A stretch of 64,000 nt of DNA from Reticulitermes speratus (GCA_021186555.1 JAJKFL010000012.1:7425394-7489393), one strand, 5' to 3'. Counted from the first letter of the stretch, positions 30,537-42,003 are shown. Notes: generated by a model from the sequence alone, not told the origin. Numbers and translations: made by a program.

Positions 30537-31412
30537 CTCCATGGAGCACAGTCCTTCTTGAGAAGCTAACAGGTCGTCAGCTAGTCAAGAAATTCCCCAT
30601 TTTATGGAACCCGAAGGTTCATTACCGCACTCACAAGAGCCCGCCACCTGTACCTATCCTGAGCCATATCAATCCAGTCCATGCCTCCCCATCCCACTTC
30701 TTGAAGATCCATTCTAATATCATCCTTCCATCTACTCCAGGGTCTTCCAAGTGGTCTCCTTCCCTCAGGTCTCCCCACCAAAATCCTGTATGCACCTCTC
30801 CCCTCACCCATACGTGCTACATGTCCCACCCACCTAATTCTTCTTGATTTGATCACCCGAATAATATTTGGTGATGAGTACAGATCATTAAGTTCCTCGT
30901 TATGTAGTCTTCTCCACTCCCCTGTTACCTCGTCCTTGTTAGGCCCAAATATCCTCCTCAGCACCCTATTCTCGAACACCCTCAACCTATGTTCCTTCCT
31001 CAGTGTGAGAGACCAAGTTTAACACCCATACAAAACAACAGGTAAAGTTATAGTTCTGTATATCTTAATCTTTATATTTTTGGATAGCAAACTGGAAGAC
31101 AGAAGATCCTGCACCGAATGATAACAAGCATTCCCCGACTTCAATCTGCTCTTAATTCTTCCTGAATGGAATTTCGACATGTTAGGGTTGTTCCCAAATA
31201 TTTGAACTGTTCCACCCTTTCAAAGGATTTATTATCTACCTTTATGTTGTGATTTTGTCCTGCATTCTGATCGCGAGACATGACCATGTTCTTAGTTTTA
31301 TCAGCATTTACTTCTAGACCAATCTCCTTACTAGTGACTACTAATGCTTCTGTGCTTTTCTTTATAGCATGTATGCTTCCGCCCAGTATACTAACATATC
31401 AGCATAATCTAG
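30537..31412 (-). pseudogene. RTE-like non-LTR retrotransposon, 3' third
   Basis: The minus-strand frame at 30602-30985 (127 codons) reads [54 protein letters not shown] and [20 protein letters not shown]. Upstream (31000-31412), in broken frames, are counterparts of the YGCETWSL thumb/connector region and the segment after the YADD box. It is preceded on the plus side by (AACT)n, the 3' simple-repeat tail typical of RTE/CR1-type elements. Frameshifts disable it. Confidence 0.85.
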
Positions 31413-32694
31413 AAGCTGATGTCAGTATGCTTGAATTCATGTTAGCTGTGTTAGGGAGTTGAGTATTGTTATTTTGTATTATATGTCAGTGGGCATGTAA
31501 GATGACAAATTGTACCTACACTGCGTGAACAGTTCCGTAGTACAGATCTTTAATATCAAGCATGGCATCTTCAGTGTGGAGCATAATGACCTCTTCTGCT
31601 TCCCATACCTCCTGATTTTTAACATATATACTAAGGGTACATAACAAAGAGTGTTCTACCGTGCATAATCCCGTTGCAGAAATTCATACTAAGAACACAC
31701 CTCTTTATAACCAACACAAGTATAAGATGACCTCAAACAGCTCTTCTCTGTGCCAGCATTGCATTCCATTGCAACATATGTGTTCGCAGTGTTAGATTTC
31801 AGTTTTTAATAAAGGTTCAAAATTTCAATATGTGCAGTCCCATAAGCTAATACCAACATTGCCCAAAAATGTTTTTAGATGATCCAAATCGGACTCTGGT
31901 ATTTAACCCTGTTTCCAAGCCATTTCTAAGGAGTTTTTGAGAAGCTGGTAATGTCTCCACTGGCAAAGAAGGGAATCTGAAATTTCATTACCACGTTCAC
32001 ATGTGCTGTTATTTCCAAAGTTCATAGATGTGTGTGTGTGTGTGGTGTACAGCTTCCAGTTATGCATCATCATGATACACACAAAAGGAATGCAGACAGT
32101 TAAGGTCATCTTGTGTCGATTTGCAAGTTCCAAGTTGAGAAAAAGTGCATTGCTTTTGATCATATTTGCTAAGATTGTCATGCCATTGGATATCACTCAA
32201 GTTGATAATTTTTAATTTCCTGTTGTGGGTAATTGCAACATGACAGATATGTTAGCTTGTGAGGTGGTAGCACTGCTAGTGCCAGTCTCGAAATCTAGGG
32301 ACTGTAGGACATGTATTTACGATAGTAAACACTATAAGAGTAGATAGTAACCAGATGGCCTACATACATTTTTTAAAATGTTTGGAAAAGTCTGATGTTC
32401 CATCAGCCCTTGAATATAGTTATGCCACCACATAGCAACCATCATATGTCTAAAAATTTGACATATTGCTGAAGATGTTTGATGTGTTTTAGAAGAAGAA
32501 AGAATTTTGTGAATCTTGAAATAATAATGTGATTACCACTGTTGCCAATCTTAAATGTGATAAGTTGCAGCATGTGTTGTATTGTGTCATGTCCCTCCTG
32601 CTATAACAGTACAAGGAAACACCAGCAGACCTGTGGTCCTGTGTACGGTATTTACATGACAAGAAAATTGCTGGCATAATTTAAATTTTGACAT
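31413..32694. other. AT-rich DNA, no SINEs; no certain gene
   Basis: This starts a 13-kb stretch without any tRNA-SINE. A short frame DDPNRTLVFNPVSKPFLRSF follows TTTTTAG at 31874 and looks mildly protein-like but hits a stop. ORFs at 31903-32215 overlap on both strands across a (TG)n tract at 32029-32044. Confidence 0.35.
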
Positions 32695-33165
32695 CCATAA
32701 CATTAATACTAGGCAAAAACTGAACTTCCACAAACATTCATCAAATCTATCTCTTTATCAAAAAGGAGTTTACTCCTTCGGCATCAAAATGTTAATAACC
32801 TCCCTCAAAATTTAAAAAAATTAACTGATAATAGCAAGCAATTTAAAACAGCATTGAAACATTACCTACGTACTCACTCTTTCTACTCCATAGATGAATA
32901 CCTCAATGTAAGTAAACAATAATTACTGTCATCTCTAAGCTAAAGTGTATTTTCAAGTGTATTACTATATTACTTGTTTCTTTTTTAGATTTGGCTATAT
33001 GTGTCCAATAATCAGGGTAATATTCAAGTGTATTAGAATCTAAGTAAATTAGCAAAACCATATTGTACAGATATTATGTAATTGTATTTGACTTGTTCCA
33101 TATCCTATGGTGTCAACCAGTGCTTGGATTTATGGAATGTAAATGAATTCAATTCAATTCAATAA
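32695..33165 (+). pseudogene. CR1/Jockey-like element, ORF2 C-terminus and 3' end
   Basis: The plus strand reads LPQNLKKLTDNSKQFKTALK followed by HYLRTHSFYSIDEYLNV near 32800-32910, then a 3' UTR ending with (AATTC)n at 33145-33163. The same end occurs in the larger copy at 40300-43890 (KAALRRYLNAHSFYSVDEF near 43668). 5'-truncated. Confidence 0.7.
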
Positions 33166-33422
33166 TAGCAGTGCTGAGTGTACACCATCAAAACTGGTGT
33201 CAGATATCCTGATGTTGCACTGCCATCTAACTGATGTCGACTCAAGTTACAATGCATTATATATACCTAGATAAGATATAGGAATGCTGCTGAAACAGGC
33301 CATTTTTATGGGTTTATTTGCCAGTCCTTGTTGTGTCCAGCATCACGTGTTACTGATGTTAATATTTCAATTAAGATTCGCAGTTGGTAAGGTTTTCTAT
33401 AATCTTTCCACTCTGTTGGCAG

Positions 33423-33546
33423 CTGTGGAGTGGTAGCAGTGAAGCCCGAACTTTTCCGTGTGATGAAGGATGTTGTTATTGTTGAGAACGAGCAGGAAGT
33501 TCCCCTCCAAACTGCACACCAGCTACTGGCAGCCCATATACTGGAG
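33423..33546 (+). CDS. Candidate orphan internal exon, 41 codons plus 1 nt
   Basis: The sequence has a splice acceptor (CTTTCCACTCTGTTGGCAG ending at 33422) and a donor (CTGGAG/GTAATG at 33546/33547). Between them an open frame reads CGVVAVKPELFRVMKDVVIV, then ENEQEVPLQTAHQLLAAHIL and E. The frame is closed by stops just outside both splice sites (TAA about 20 nt upstream, TGA right after the donor), as for a true internal exon. Entry phase is one base of a split codon and exit is between codons. Composition is GC-richer than its flanks and amphipathic helices are likely. I do not recognise the protein. It could also be an old pseudoexon. Confidence 0.4.
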
Positions 33547-34512
33547 GTAATGTGACATTGGGTTCTTGTTGCCATTATGATTCTTTTATGTTTGTGTAAC
33601 TGGTACAAAAACTGCAGGCAACATGAGAATGGCAGTCAATGTGAAGCGAATAATGCTGGCTATGATGCGGCTTTGATTTCCACACATTTTTGTGGAAGAA
33701 GGGTGTTTTGTCTTGAGGCTTCAAAGAAAATGTATGCCTTAGGGAATTGTGATTTGAAATGAATGTCAGGGAAATGGGAGTGGCTGGAGAGATTCTTGAT
33801 GTGAAGCAGTCCCAAATTAGTGTTTTACCTGTGCATTTTGGGAATGAAAAGTCCAGTCTATAAATGGTGTCTGTACCACAGTGTAGTACTGGTATTTGTG
33901 TACTGTTGGTTGCTTGGAGTGACATTAGACTCGTCATCCTGTTGGTTTTGAGAAGATGCATACTAGAGTAGTAATGAACATATGCTTTGTGTTTGTAAGG
34001 AGATTCTGTGTTTAAATTTGTGTGTGTAAAGTACATTTATTTGTGTAAACACTGTACATATTTTGTAATATTATTATTGTTAAAGTATCGTCTTCTGTCA
34101 CTCTGTGAGTCGCCTTAGTGGGGACATTGCTGCGTGTTGTTCAAGCTGATGCAGTCATAACTCGCGACAATATCTGGATATATGTTGTGGCAGCTGATAA
34201 GGAAAATATAATGCTTAGTGAATCCTTACTGGAAGTAATATTTATGAGGTTGGTGTGCTGGGAAGGAACATGTACATATTGGGGAACCCTAAGTGGAAAT
34301 AGACTGCAGTACGTAGAAGCACATTAAAGAAACATGAAAGCTTAAGGAATCTTTTTATCACTGTGTGAGAACATCGTGAGAAGAACTGCAATAGGATGCA
34401 TATCATTCCCTGTCAAAAGTGAGGTTTAACTGCTGAATTTGCTTTCTGTGTGGCTGCCACCATGTATAAGGCAGTTTAATGGAAATGAAAGAGATAACTC
34501 CTGTTATGAATC
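33547..34512. other. Possible intron with doubtful coding segments
   Basis: A plus frame after an acceptor-like CGCCTTAG (34111-34118) reads GTLLRVVQADAVITRDNIWI and continues to 34325. It is protein-like but has no clear donor. The 153-codon minus ORF at 33575-34036 lies opposite low-complexity AT-rich DNA and is judged spurious. Confidence 0.3.
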
Positions 34513-34887
34513 TTAGTGTCGTTTGGCAGGACTTTGTTGCCGTCTGTTAAATTGCTGTGCTTGGTGATGAAGACTGTTTCCAGCTGTGGCTGCAGTGAGG
34601 AATCCTCCAGCAGCCTGACTCCCTGCACACTCACTCCAGTCATTCCTCAGCTGCTGTTTGCGTGTTATCTGTGAAGAACGCTGACCAAGTGAGCAGCGCT
34701 CAGGATCCCTTGACCTCGCACACTCAGTGGTAGTACAGCTTCTTGAAATCTTGCTGCATGCAATTAGTGCATGCATATGCACACAGATTTGACGCACCTT
34801 GGCTAACTGTGCTGCACTGCAAAGCTGCGTTGAGTGCACAAGAATGCCACATTGACAGTCAGCTTCCAGATACACTTGTTTTAGCAA
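34513..34887. other. GC-richer island with a 124-codon minus-strand frame, uncertain
   Basis: The minus frame begins MLKQVYLEADCQCGILVHST and is Ser/Gln/Ala-rich with seven cysteines; it shows no domain. On the plus strand an acceptor (GACTGTTTCCAG) precedes a short open frame (CGCSEESSSSLTPCTLTPVI) that soon stops. The composition differs sharply from the AT-rich flanks. It may be part of the same gene as the exon at 33423 or an old insertion. Confidence 0.25.
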
Positions 34888-35011
34888 AACGCTAACCGGT
34901 ACTACAAAATATTGTTATTCAGATACAGTGATCTCATATTTTATGTTATGAAGACTGTGCAATGTAATGCTTTTGCACTTGCTGTAATGAACTGTTACTG
35001 TTTGTTAATAG

Positions 35012-35136
35012 TCCTGGATGGATCAGTGAAGAAATTGCTGTACCAAATGGTGAATGATGTCATCAAATTCAGATGCTGCAGTGTGCATCCCAGGAGTCCC
35101 ACACAAACGCACATGTTACTGGGCAGTGGTTCTTAA
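35012..35136 (+). CDS. Weak candidate terminal exon
   Basis: An acceptor (TACTGTTTGTTAATAG, ending at 35011) is followed by LDGSVKKLLYQMVNDVIKFR and CCSVHPRSPTQTHMLLGSGS with a stop at 35134-35136. The last 15 bases overlap CAGTGGTTCTTAACC at 35122, which looks like a hAT terminus, so the true C-terminus may be different. Weak evidence; same strand as the exon at 33423. Confidence 0.2.
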
Positions 35137-35879
35137 CCTTATTTATCTGATGTGCCCTCTCTCTTGTGATGTTCCAATATTTATTGGTGGTTTCCTGTTA
35201 TGGGTTTTGATGGTTTATAAATCAAGAAACTGTTAGTAACTTTCTATTTATTTTTACATGAGAATTGCAAAGTACAGTAAAAGGAAAGGGACTGTGGCTT
35301 CAAAGCTACTTAAATGTACAAAAATATGAAGTACTGACATACAATTAAAAAAAATTGAATGAGGAAAAAGGGAAACTTAAAGTTTTTGTTAACAGCAACA
35401 AAAACAAAGAAAAAACCTTTCAGTTACATTACTTTGTGTGCTACCTCAAGTTCTGAGTTTGTTTTGACTACATGAAACACTGTAGAAACATAAAACCAGC
35501 CACAGTTCATGCAGTGTTATCAACAGTGCACTTTTGCAACATTTAAATATGATAATCTCCGTGGTGTAGCAGATCCTGGTCTTCCATGCGATGCTAAACA
35601 CAGTACATGGGATGTATGTTATCTATTTCAAAATAATGAATTCATTGTGGCTGTCTGTCTGTCTCTTTCTCTCTCTCTCTCTTCATTGATCCTTTGGTCC
35701 ATAAGACAATGTTTGGATATTGAACATGTCATGAGGAAACATGTCATGGTACAATAAGACATGATTATGCAAGCAATCATTAGTTATAAAACAACAGATA
35801 CAAGCAGACAAAAATCACATACAAGTAAAATATTATTGTATTTATAATTAATTTCGTATAGCAGTAATAATCAGTATTC
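35137..35879. other. No gene recognised
   Basis: CAGTGGTTCTTAACCTTATT at 35122 resembles a hAT left end, but no matching right end is visible. A (CT)n tract lies at about 35660-35680. Confidence 0.35.
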
Positions 35880-37190
35880 ATTTCATCTAAAAATTCATTA
35901 ATTGAATAATAGGGTCAGAACAACTGAATTCCTTTTCAGTGCTCATAAAAAGTGCTTCTTATCCCTTATTGAACCTATAATACATTGGGGTAGTTTATTA
36001 AAAAATTTTATGCTGCATAATATACCTTTCTTGTAATGATGAAATATTTGCTATTGGTCTATGAAGTTGTAATTTTTGTCTAGTATTAATGCTGTGCACA
36101 GGAAAGTTGAAAGTGAAATACTCCAAGTTATGTAACACAAAAGTCATATATATATTGTGATGGTACAGTCAATATTTCAAGTGTTTTGAAAACAGATTTA
36201 CATGTACTTCTGGACCTTGGACCAGTCATAATTCTCACAATTATATTCTGTAACTGAAAGAGACGCTTTTACTATCTGTAGAGTTACCCCAAAATATAAT
36301 TCCATTCTTTATTATCAAATGAAAATATGCAAAGTAGATTATTTTTAAGTGTGTCTGTGTGACTAAAGTGATACACAAATTTAACATTACTCAATTGTGG
36401 TATTCTCTGTTCAGTGTGTACCTTCCAATCCAGATTTTTATCAATTCCCAAACCAAGATTTATTGTATTTGTTACCTCCTTCTTTTTTCTCTCTTTTGTT
36501 TTTATAGAAAGCTTTGAGTGGATCATGTTGGAAATGATTTAAATTAAAGGTTATTACATTTGTCTTATCTATGTTCAAAGGTAATCCATTTACTGCAAAC
36601 CATTTTCTCTGTGATTCAACAAATGCAGATCGCATTTGCAAATCCTCTAAATTATTAACAGTTATTAATACTGTACACTTAATTCATCTCCAAACAATTG
36701 GGGTTTAGAATATGCATTCACCCCTAGAGGAGGATTGTTATTATACAATATGGACAGCAGTGGTCATTGAATTGATACCTGGGGAACACTATGCTGTCCT
36801 TAATTGTTCTACATCTGCAATAAGATATTTGCTGTTCTATTGACTAGACAGGGGCCAATTCATTGAGCGTTGACACTACACATTTTGTAATAGTACAATT
36901 TACATAGAAGAATTTTGATTGACACATTTGAATGCTTTAGCCAAATCACAAAATTCATGTTCTGTCTACTTCCATTGATTAATAGCAGTAAGAATACTAC
37001 CTGTTAATGTAAAAAGTGTATCTTATGTAGAAATTCATTTTCTAAAGGCAAATTGCTCTGGTAATGATAAATTATTAACTTGTAACTGTTGATTTAATTT
37101 GTTAAACATCACTGTTTTCAAGTTTATTTTAGTATACAGTCAGTAAAGAAGTAGGCATGTAATATGTCATTTTAGTATTATCCCCCTTCT
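35880..37190 (-). pseudogene. CR1/Jockey-like reverse transcriptase, decayed
   Basis: On the minus strand, in several frames: CDLAKAFKCVNQ (counterpart of CDLTKAFDCVNHE in the copy at 40300), VPQVSIQ (for [10 protein letters not shown]) followed by PPLGVNAYSKPQLFGDE (degenerate FADD active site), then KWFAVNGLPLNIDKTN and LGLGIDKNLDWKVHTEQR. This order is RT palm through thumb. Stops, frameshifts and the FGDE change show it is dead. Confidence 0.75.
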
Positions 37191-37889
37191 GTATATGGGC
37201 TTAACTATAGAATACTTGAAGCTGTGAGGAGACATTCCAGAGATGAATAAGCATGTATATGTACATAACTAAGTGAAAGGATATGGGAGGAGGAAATAGG
37301 TGGCTGGCATGTTCAGGTGGAGACATCAGTTGGACACGTAACGTAAACCGAGTGCCACAGGAACGGCGATCATAACGACGCTACGAACCCGTCTTTCGTT
37401 TTTCTCTTTTCGCGTATTGTCAACATGTTGGACCCCGACACATAGAGAGCAGAGCCGAGAATTGTTTGTGTAGTTTGTGCAGTGCCCTACAGATGGCCTA
37501 GTAATCTTATTCGGCATGCAGTAATGTGTTCTTTAAACAGTAGATGGCAGAAGGAGAATGAATTGGACAGCCCGGTGAAGATGCAATGGACATCATGAAT
37601 CAAGGTCTTGTGGCGCTAGAAGCGGTTACTACATGCGTTACTATAACCAGCGCTTAGTATCTGTGTTTAGAACTACATAGATGGCAGAGAAAGGCAGTTT
37701 GTTGCCATCTTCTGTGACTGTTCAAAAAAACGTTTGTTTATAACACCTATCATGGAGAAGAGTCCTTCATGCGAAGCTAGAGTTGCTCAGCAAGTTATTG
37801 TAGTTATGGAAGCTGAAAAAACAAAACATATAAATAACATAACGTCACTTAGATAACCTGTCCTAATGACCAATACTTACTTACTTCAT
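37191..37889. other. No feature recognised
   Basis: A 63-codon minus ORF at 37326 has no domain. The block at 37320-37500 is GC-richer. The stretch ends in ACTTACTTACTTCATGGAGC, the simple-repeat tail of the next element. Confidence 0.35.
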
Positions 37890-39045
37890 GGAGCAGAGTC
37901 CTTCTTGAGAAGCTAACAGGTCGTCAGCTAGTCAAGAAATTCCTCACGTTTTATGGAACCCGAAAGTTCATTACCGCACTCACAAGAGCCCGCCACCTGT
38001 ACCTATCCTGAGCCATATCAATCCAGTCCATGCCCCCCATCCCACTTCTTGAAGATCCATTTTAATATTATCCTCCCATCTATGCCTGGGTCTTCCAAGT
38101 GGTCTCCTTCCCTCAGGTCTCCCCACCAAAACCCTGTATGCACCTCTCCCCTCACCCATACGTGCTACATGCCCCGCCCACCTCATTTGATCACCTGAAT
38201 AATATTTGGTGATGAGTACAGATCATTAAGTTCCTCGTTATGTAGTCTTCTCCACTCCCCTGTTACCCCATCCCTCTTAGGCCCAAATATCCTCCTCAGC
38301 ACTCTATTCTCGAACACCCTCAGCCTATGTTCCTCCCTCCGTGTGAGAGACCAAGTTTCACACCCATACAAAATAACAGGCAAAATTACAGTTCTGTATA
38401 TCTTAATCTTTATATTTTTGGATAGCAAACTGGAAGACAGAAGATCCTGCACTGAATGATAACAAGCATTCCCCGACTTCAATCTGCTCTTAATTTATTC
38501 CTGAATAGAATTTTGATTTGTGAGAGTTGTTCCCAAATATTTGAACTGTTCCACCCTTTCAAAGGATTTATTATCTAACTTTATGTTGTGATTTTGTCCT
38601 GCATTCTGATCGCGAGACATGATCATGTACTTAGCTTTCTCAGCATTTACTTCTAGACCAATCTCCTTACTAGCGACTACTAAAGCTTCTGTGTTTTTCT
38701 TTATAGCATGTACTCTTCCACTCAATATATTAACATCATCTGCATAAACTAGAAGCTGATGTGTACCATTTAATTTCAAGCCCTCCTGGTTTGTCTGAAC
38801 CCTCCTAATGGCATATTCCAAAGCAATGGCGATAAAGCATCTCCTTGTTTCCAACCATTCTTAATAGGAAATGTGTCAGACAAATGTTTGCCTACCCGGA
38901 CTCTGCTATAGGTTTCATTTAGACACATTTTTACTAGCCTTACTAGTTTCATAGGGACAACAAACTCAATGAGAATATTATACAAAACCTCCCTCCTAAC
39001 TGAATCATAGGCTTTCTTGAAGTCTACTGACAGTAGCTTTTAGCA
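37890..39045 (-). pseudogene. RTE-like non-LTR retrotransposon, RT palm to 3' end
   Basis: The longest copy of this family here. From 5' to 3' on the minus strand: VDFKKAYDSVRREVLYNILI (39030-38960), [14 protein letters not shown] (motif usually NGVRQGDxLSPLLF), [10 protein letters not shown] (catalytic YADD, near 38750), [45 protein letters not shown], then [20 protein letters not shown] and [15 protein letters not shown]. Frames change at about 38854, 38490 and 38185, so it is inactive. The endonuclease half is missing; it is cut at 39045 by element F. Confidence 0.85.
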
Positions 39046-39200
39046 AAAAACCTCCCTGACGATGATCTTAGGATCGAAACACGTGTAGGGGTACAATTTT
39101 TAACAATTTTAATAATAAAGCTACTGAAAAAAGTGGTTTTAGTGTGCATCAGTTGGTCTATAACTTAATTTAATATGATGAAGATGCACGGTGGCAACAG
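39040..39200 (+). mobile_element. Hammerhead-bearing element (element F)
   Basis: The plus-strand core at 39052-39091 is followed by GTGTGCATCAGTTGG (39138) and ATGCACGGTGG (39184), the same outer order as elements C, E and G. It abuts the RTE-like copy at a GTCTACTGACAGTAGC junction. No inverted partner core is visible. Confidence 0.6.
39052..39091 (+). ncRNA. Hammerhead ribozyme-like motif (element F)
   Basis: Helix I CTCC/GGGG (one G-U), CTGACGA core (variable N7 = C, allowed), extra T, helix II GATC/GATC with a UUAG tetraloop, GAAAC, loop ACGT, GTA. All invariant positions are present. Helix II differs in sequence from other copies but keeps pairing. Confidence 0.7.
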
Positions 39201-39254
39201 TGTGAAACTTTACTACATTATTTCTAGGCTAGTAATCCTTCTTAAAGTCATTGA

Positions 39255-39780
39255 TACCCCTATACAAGTCTCTGAAATGTACTAAATAAATGAAATGAAT
39301 TAATTTAATTAAATCAATAAATTAAGTGAATTTAATAATTTGTATAAATTAATTCAATAAATTAAGTAAATATAATAAATTAATTAATTAAGGAGAAAAA
39401 TAATAAATTAAATGTATGAATTAAATAAAAGAAATAAATTTAATAAATTGAATGAATAAATTAATTAAATTAAATGAATTAAATAAATTGAATATATTAA
39501 ATAAATTAGATACATTAAATGAATAAATTAAATAAATGAATGAATTAAATAATTAAATGAATAATTTAAACAAATTAAATAGATAAATTAATTAAATTAA
39601 ATGCATGTTTATTAAATTAAATAAATTATATAAATAAATTCAATAAATGAAATTAATACATAAGTAATTAGCAAGTAATATAAATACATAATTAAATAAA
39701 TAACAAATACATAAAATAAATAAATTAAACTATATAAATGAATTAAGTAAATAAATTAAATACATTAAATAAATATTCCG
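39255..39780. repeat. AT-rich low-complexity tract, (AATTAAAT)n-like
   Basis: About 525 bp of degenerate AAATTAAATAAATTGAAT-type repeats, almost devoid of G and C. It could act as an unwinding or attachment-type AT region; there is no evidence beyond composition. Confidence 0.9.
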
Positions 39781-39892
39781 TCAACATCATAAATTTTTCT
39801 TGACAGGAAACATCAGACCTTTACCGACGAGTGATGAAGTATGTAATTACGAAACCTTTCTGCCTCAAGCGCCATTTATTTTTTAGTCTTCA

Positions 39893-40020
39893 TCTCAGAA
39901 ATCTGTGGTCTTCTGGGTTATTACATGGCGTCGTGTGGTAATTGTTTACCACATGACGCCGTGTAATAAGCCAGAAGACCACAGATTTCATCAACATCGC
40001 GGCGGAAGCCTGAAATCAAG
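39893..40020. repeat. 42-bp palindrome of the GGTCTTCTGG family
   Basis: Left arm 39900-39941 (AATCTGTGGTCTTCTGGGTT onward) and right arm about 39946-39987 are inverted with three mismatches and a 4-nt loop. Downstream is ATCAACATCGCGGCGGAAGC, then CTGAAATCAAG, shared with 20440-20522 and 26465-26642. Mismatches and their paired changes suggest an old fold-back element. Confidence 0.8.
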
Positions 40021-40299
40021 GTTCATCTGAGAAGCTTACAAGGACGTTTCTGAGCGCAAAAGTTCAGTTGGATGCGTCTGGCAATAAGCCGTAAGACCAA
40101 AGTATCACCCTACTCTGTCTGCCTCAGCTGGTAGAATGGCCATTGAAAATTGAATTGACAGGCTCATACACTTTTCTACTTTTATTTCCTTCCAATCACT
40201 TTTGTCTGCCCATCTTATTGTCTTTGTTCTTCCCTTACGTCCTCTCTCTCCTTTACGTTAAAGAAGTTTAGGTAAATATCGTTTAAAAGACGTAGTTGG

Positions 40300-40804
40300 A
40301 AGGGCACAAAAATTAATGTTATCGCGTGTGCTAGGTGCTAGGTTATTTGGCCCTAGGGCCTGTAACTAAATTCCGAAATATATACAGAAAACAAAGCTCA
40401 AATTGTTATGGGTCAGTATCTATCCAGGCAATAGCCTGGATAGAAATTACCATTATTCAATTGAGGAGGACCTCAATTCCATTGCAAAAAGGACAAGTCA
40501 CACCAATGTCGGACTAGTGAACCTCTTCAGAAGGCATGACAAGCCATGGATGAACAAGAAGGTGAGGAGTGTAAACGTAAGACTGGATCGGGCACTGTTG
40601 AGCAATAGCTTGTCCCACATTGGTGTTATTGACACCACTACAATTGTGAGGGAAGAATACACGAACCATGGCCTGCACCTAAATTGGCGAGGCAAGAGGA
40701 AGCTTACACTTCTTATTGCTAAGAAATTTGGTGATGATCATGTGTCGAGTATTAGCAGCATTCCTGTGATCACCCATGCTAGAGCGTCTCCTTTTTTAGA
40801 TTAA
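40300..40804 (+). pseudogene. CR1/Jockey-like ORF1 C-terminus, SGNH esterase-like
   Basis: The 133-codon frame at 40403 includes ANNGLVNLFRRHDKPWM-like text (VGLVNLFRRHDKPWMNKKVR) and YTNHGLHLNWRGKRKLTLLI near the end. A terminal HGLHLNxxGK with a catalytic-type histidine is characteristic of the SGNH/GDSL esterase domain found in ORF1 of CR1-type non-LTR elements. The N-terminal part with the nucleophile serine is not readable in frame. It lies 45 nt upstream of the endonuclease frame, in the order expected for ORF1-ORF2. Confidence 0.6.
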
Positions 40805-40848
40805 AACCAAAAGCACAAAGATGCTTAAGTCATGTTGATTGTAAACAC

Positions 40849-41713
40849 GTGAACCTCATAGACCAGGATAAAATTGCAGCTGTATCTAATTCATTTAATT
40901 CATTACACATATTTCATCAAAATGTTAGGGGACTAAGAAGAAAGAGTGATGAATTAATACATTCTTTAGAAACAGAATACATAAATCCCCAAGTCCTATG
41001 CTTTAGTGAACATCACATGGATGAACAGGACCTGCTACATCTCACATTGCCAGGGTACATATTAAGATCTAGTTTCTGCCGCAAAGAGCTACAGAAAGGA
41101 GGTGTGTGTATTTTTGTTCGTAAAGACCTCAATGCCAACAAAATTGATATCTCACATAATTGTATAGAAAAGGATTTGGAAATTTGTGCAGTAGAACTAG
41201 AAACTGAAGCATCAAAATTAATTATCTTCAGCTTATACAGAGCCCCTACAGGAGATTTTAATGGTTTATTAAAAATCTAGATGATACTTTGAAAAATCTG
41301 TATAAACCAAAGGCTGAATTTATAATTTGTGGAGACATAAACACAAATTATCTCATCGAAAGAACCAAAAAAATAAATTGTCCTCATTATTAACCACATA
41401 TAATCTATCACATACAGTAGATTTTGCAACAAGAATACAAAATACATCATGTACAGCCATTGATAATCTTTTTGTCGATAATAGTAGACTAAACTCATCT
41501 TATACATCTGCACTAATAAATGGCCTTTCAGACCATGATGCTCAATTTCTCACAATCAATAATACTTATGTAGCAAGAAACAAAATGCCTATAGAGCAGA
41601 AAACAAGATTAATAATAGTTATACACTCACAAACTTTCAGACACTATAAACAAGAAATGTGGGATCTGTTTATCAGAACCAAGATGTTAATTGTATGTTC
41701 AACTCATTTCTAA
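40849..41713 (+). pseudogene. CR1/Jockey-like ORF2 apurinic-like endonuclease domain
   Basis: Frame 1 (40849-41280) has LHIFHQNVRGLRRKSDEL, LCFSEHHMDEQ (catalytic-type E), GYILRSSFCRKELQKGGVCI and LYRAPTGDFN. After a frameshift near 41275 the next frame carries CGDINTNY at about 41330 (D...N), TAIDNLFVDNS and INGLSDHDAQ (catalytic SDH). All main APE-endonuclease motifs are in order, so the target-cutting domain was complete before decay. Confidence 0.8.
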
Positions 41714-42003
41714 GTACTTTCCTAAATATTTTTGAAGCAGTTTCCAGTCAAATACAAAAATACAAACAACAAAAATAATGACTGGATACCAAGGAATAAA
41801 AATATCATGCAAACATAAAAGAAGTTTGTACACCTTCACTAGGAACAGCAATGATCCAAAAGCAAAAACACATTACATTAATTATTGTAGAATCCTAAAA
41901 AAGTTATAAGAGAAGCTAAAAAGCAACACTACAGTAGACTTATAGCTAAATCTAGTAATAAAGTAAAAACACATGGAACATTATAAGGAAGGAGACAGGA
42001 AAA
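41714..42003 (+). pseudogene. CR1/Jockey-like ORF2 linker, frame-broken
   Basis: Lies between the endonuclease and RT blocks of the same element. RSLYTFTRNSNDPKAKTHYI-like text is readable in one frame with stops. No separate function. Confidence 0.5.

Noticed and set aside
33575..34036. Longest open frame of the window (153 codons, minus)
   Set aside because: His/Ser/Thr/Phe-rich composition follows from the AT/GT skew of the opposite strand. No domain, no start context, and it lies in what looks like an intron of the plus-strand candidate exon.
35122..35140. hAT element starting CAGTGGTTCTTAACC
   Set aside because: Only a left-end-like string; no matching right end or 8-bp duplication found.
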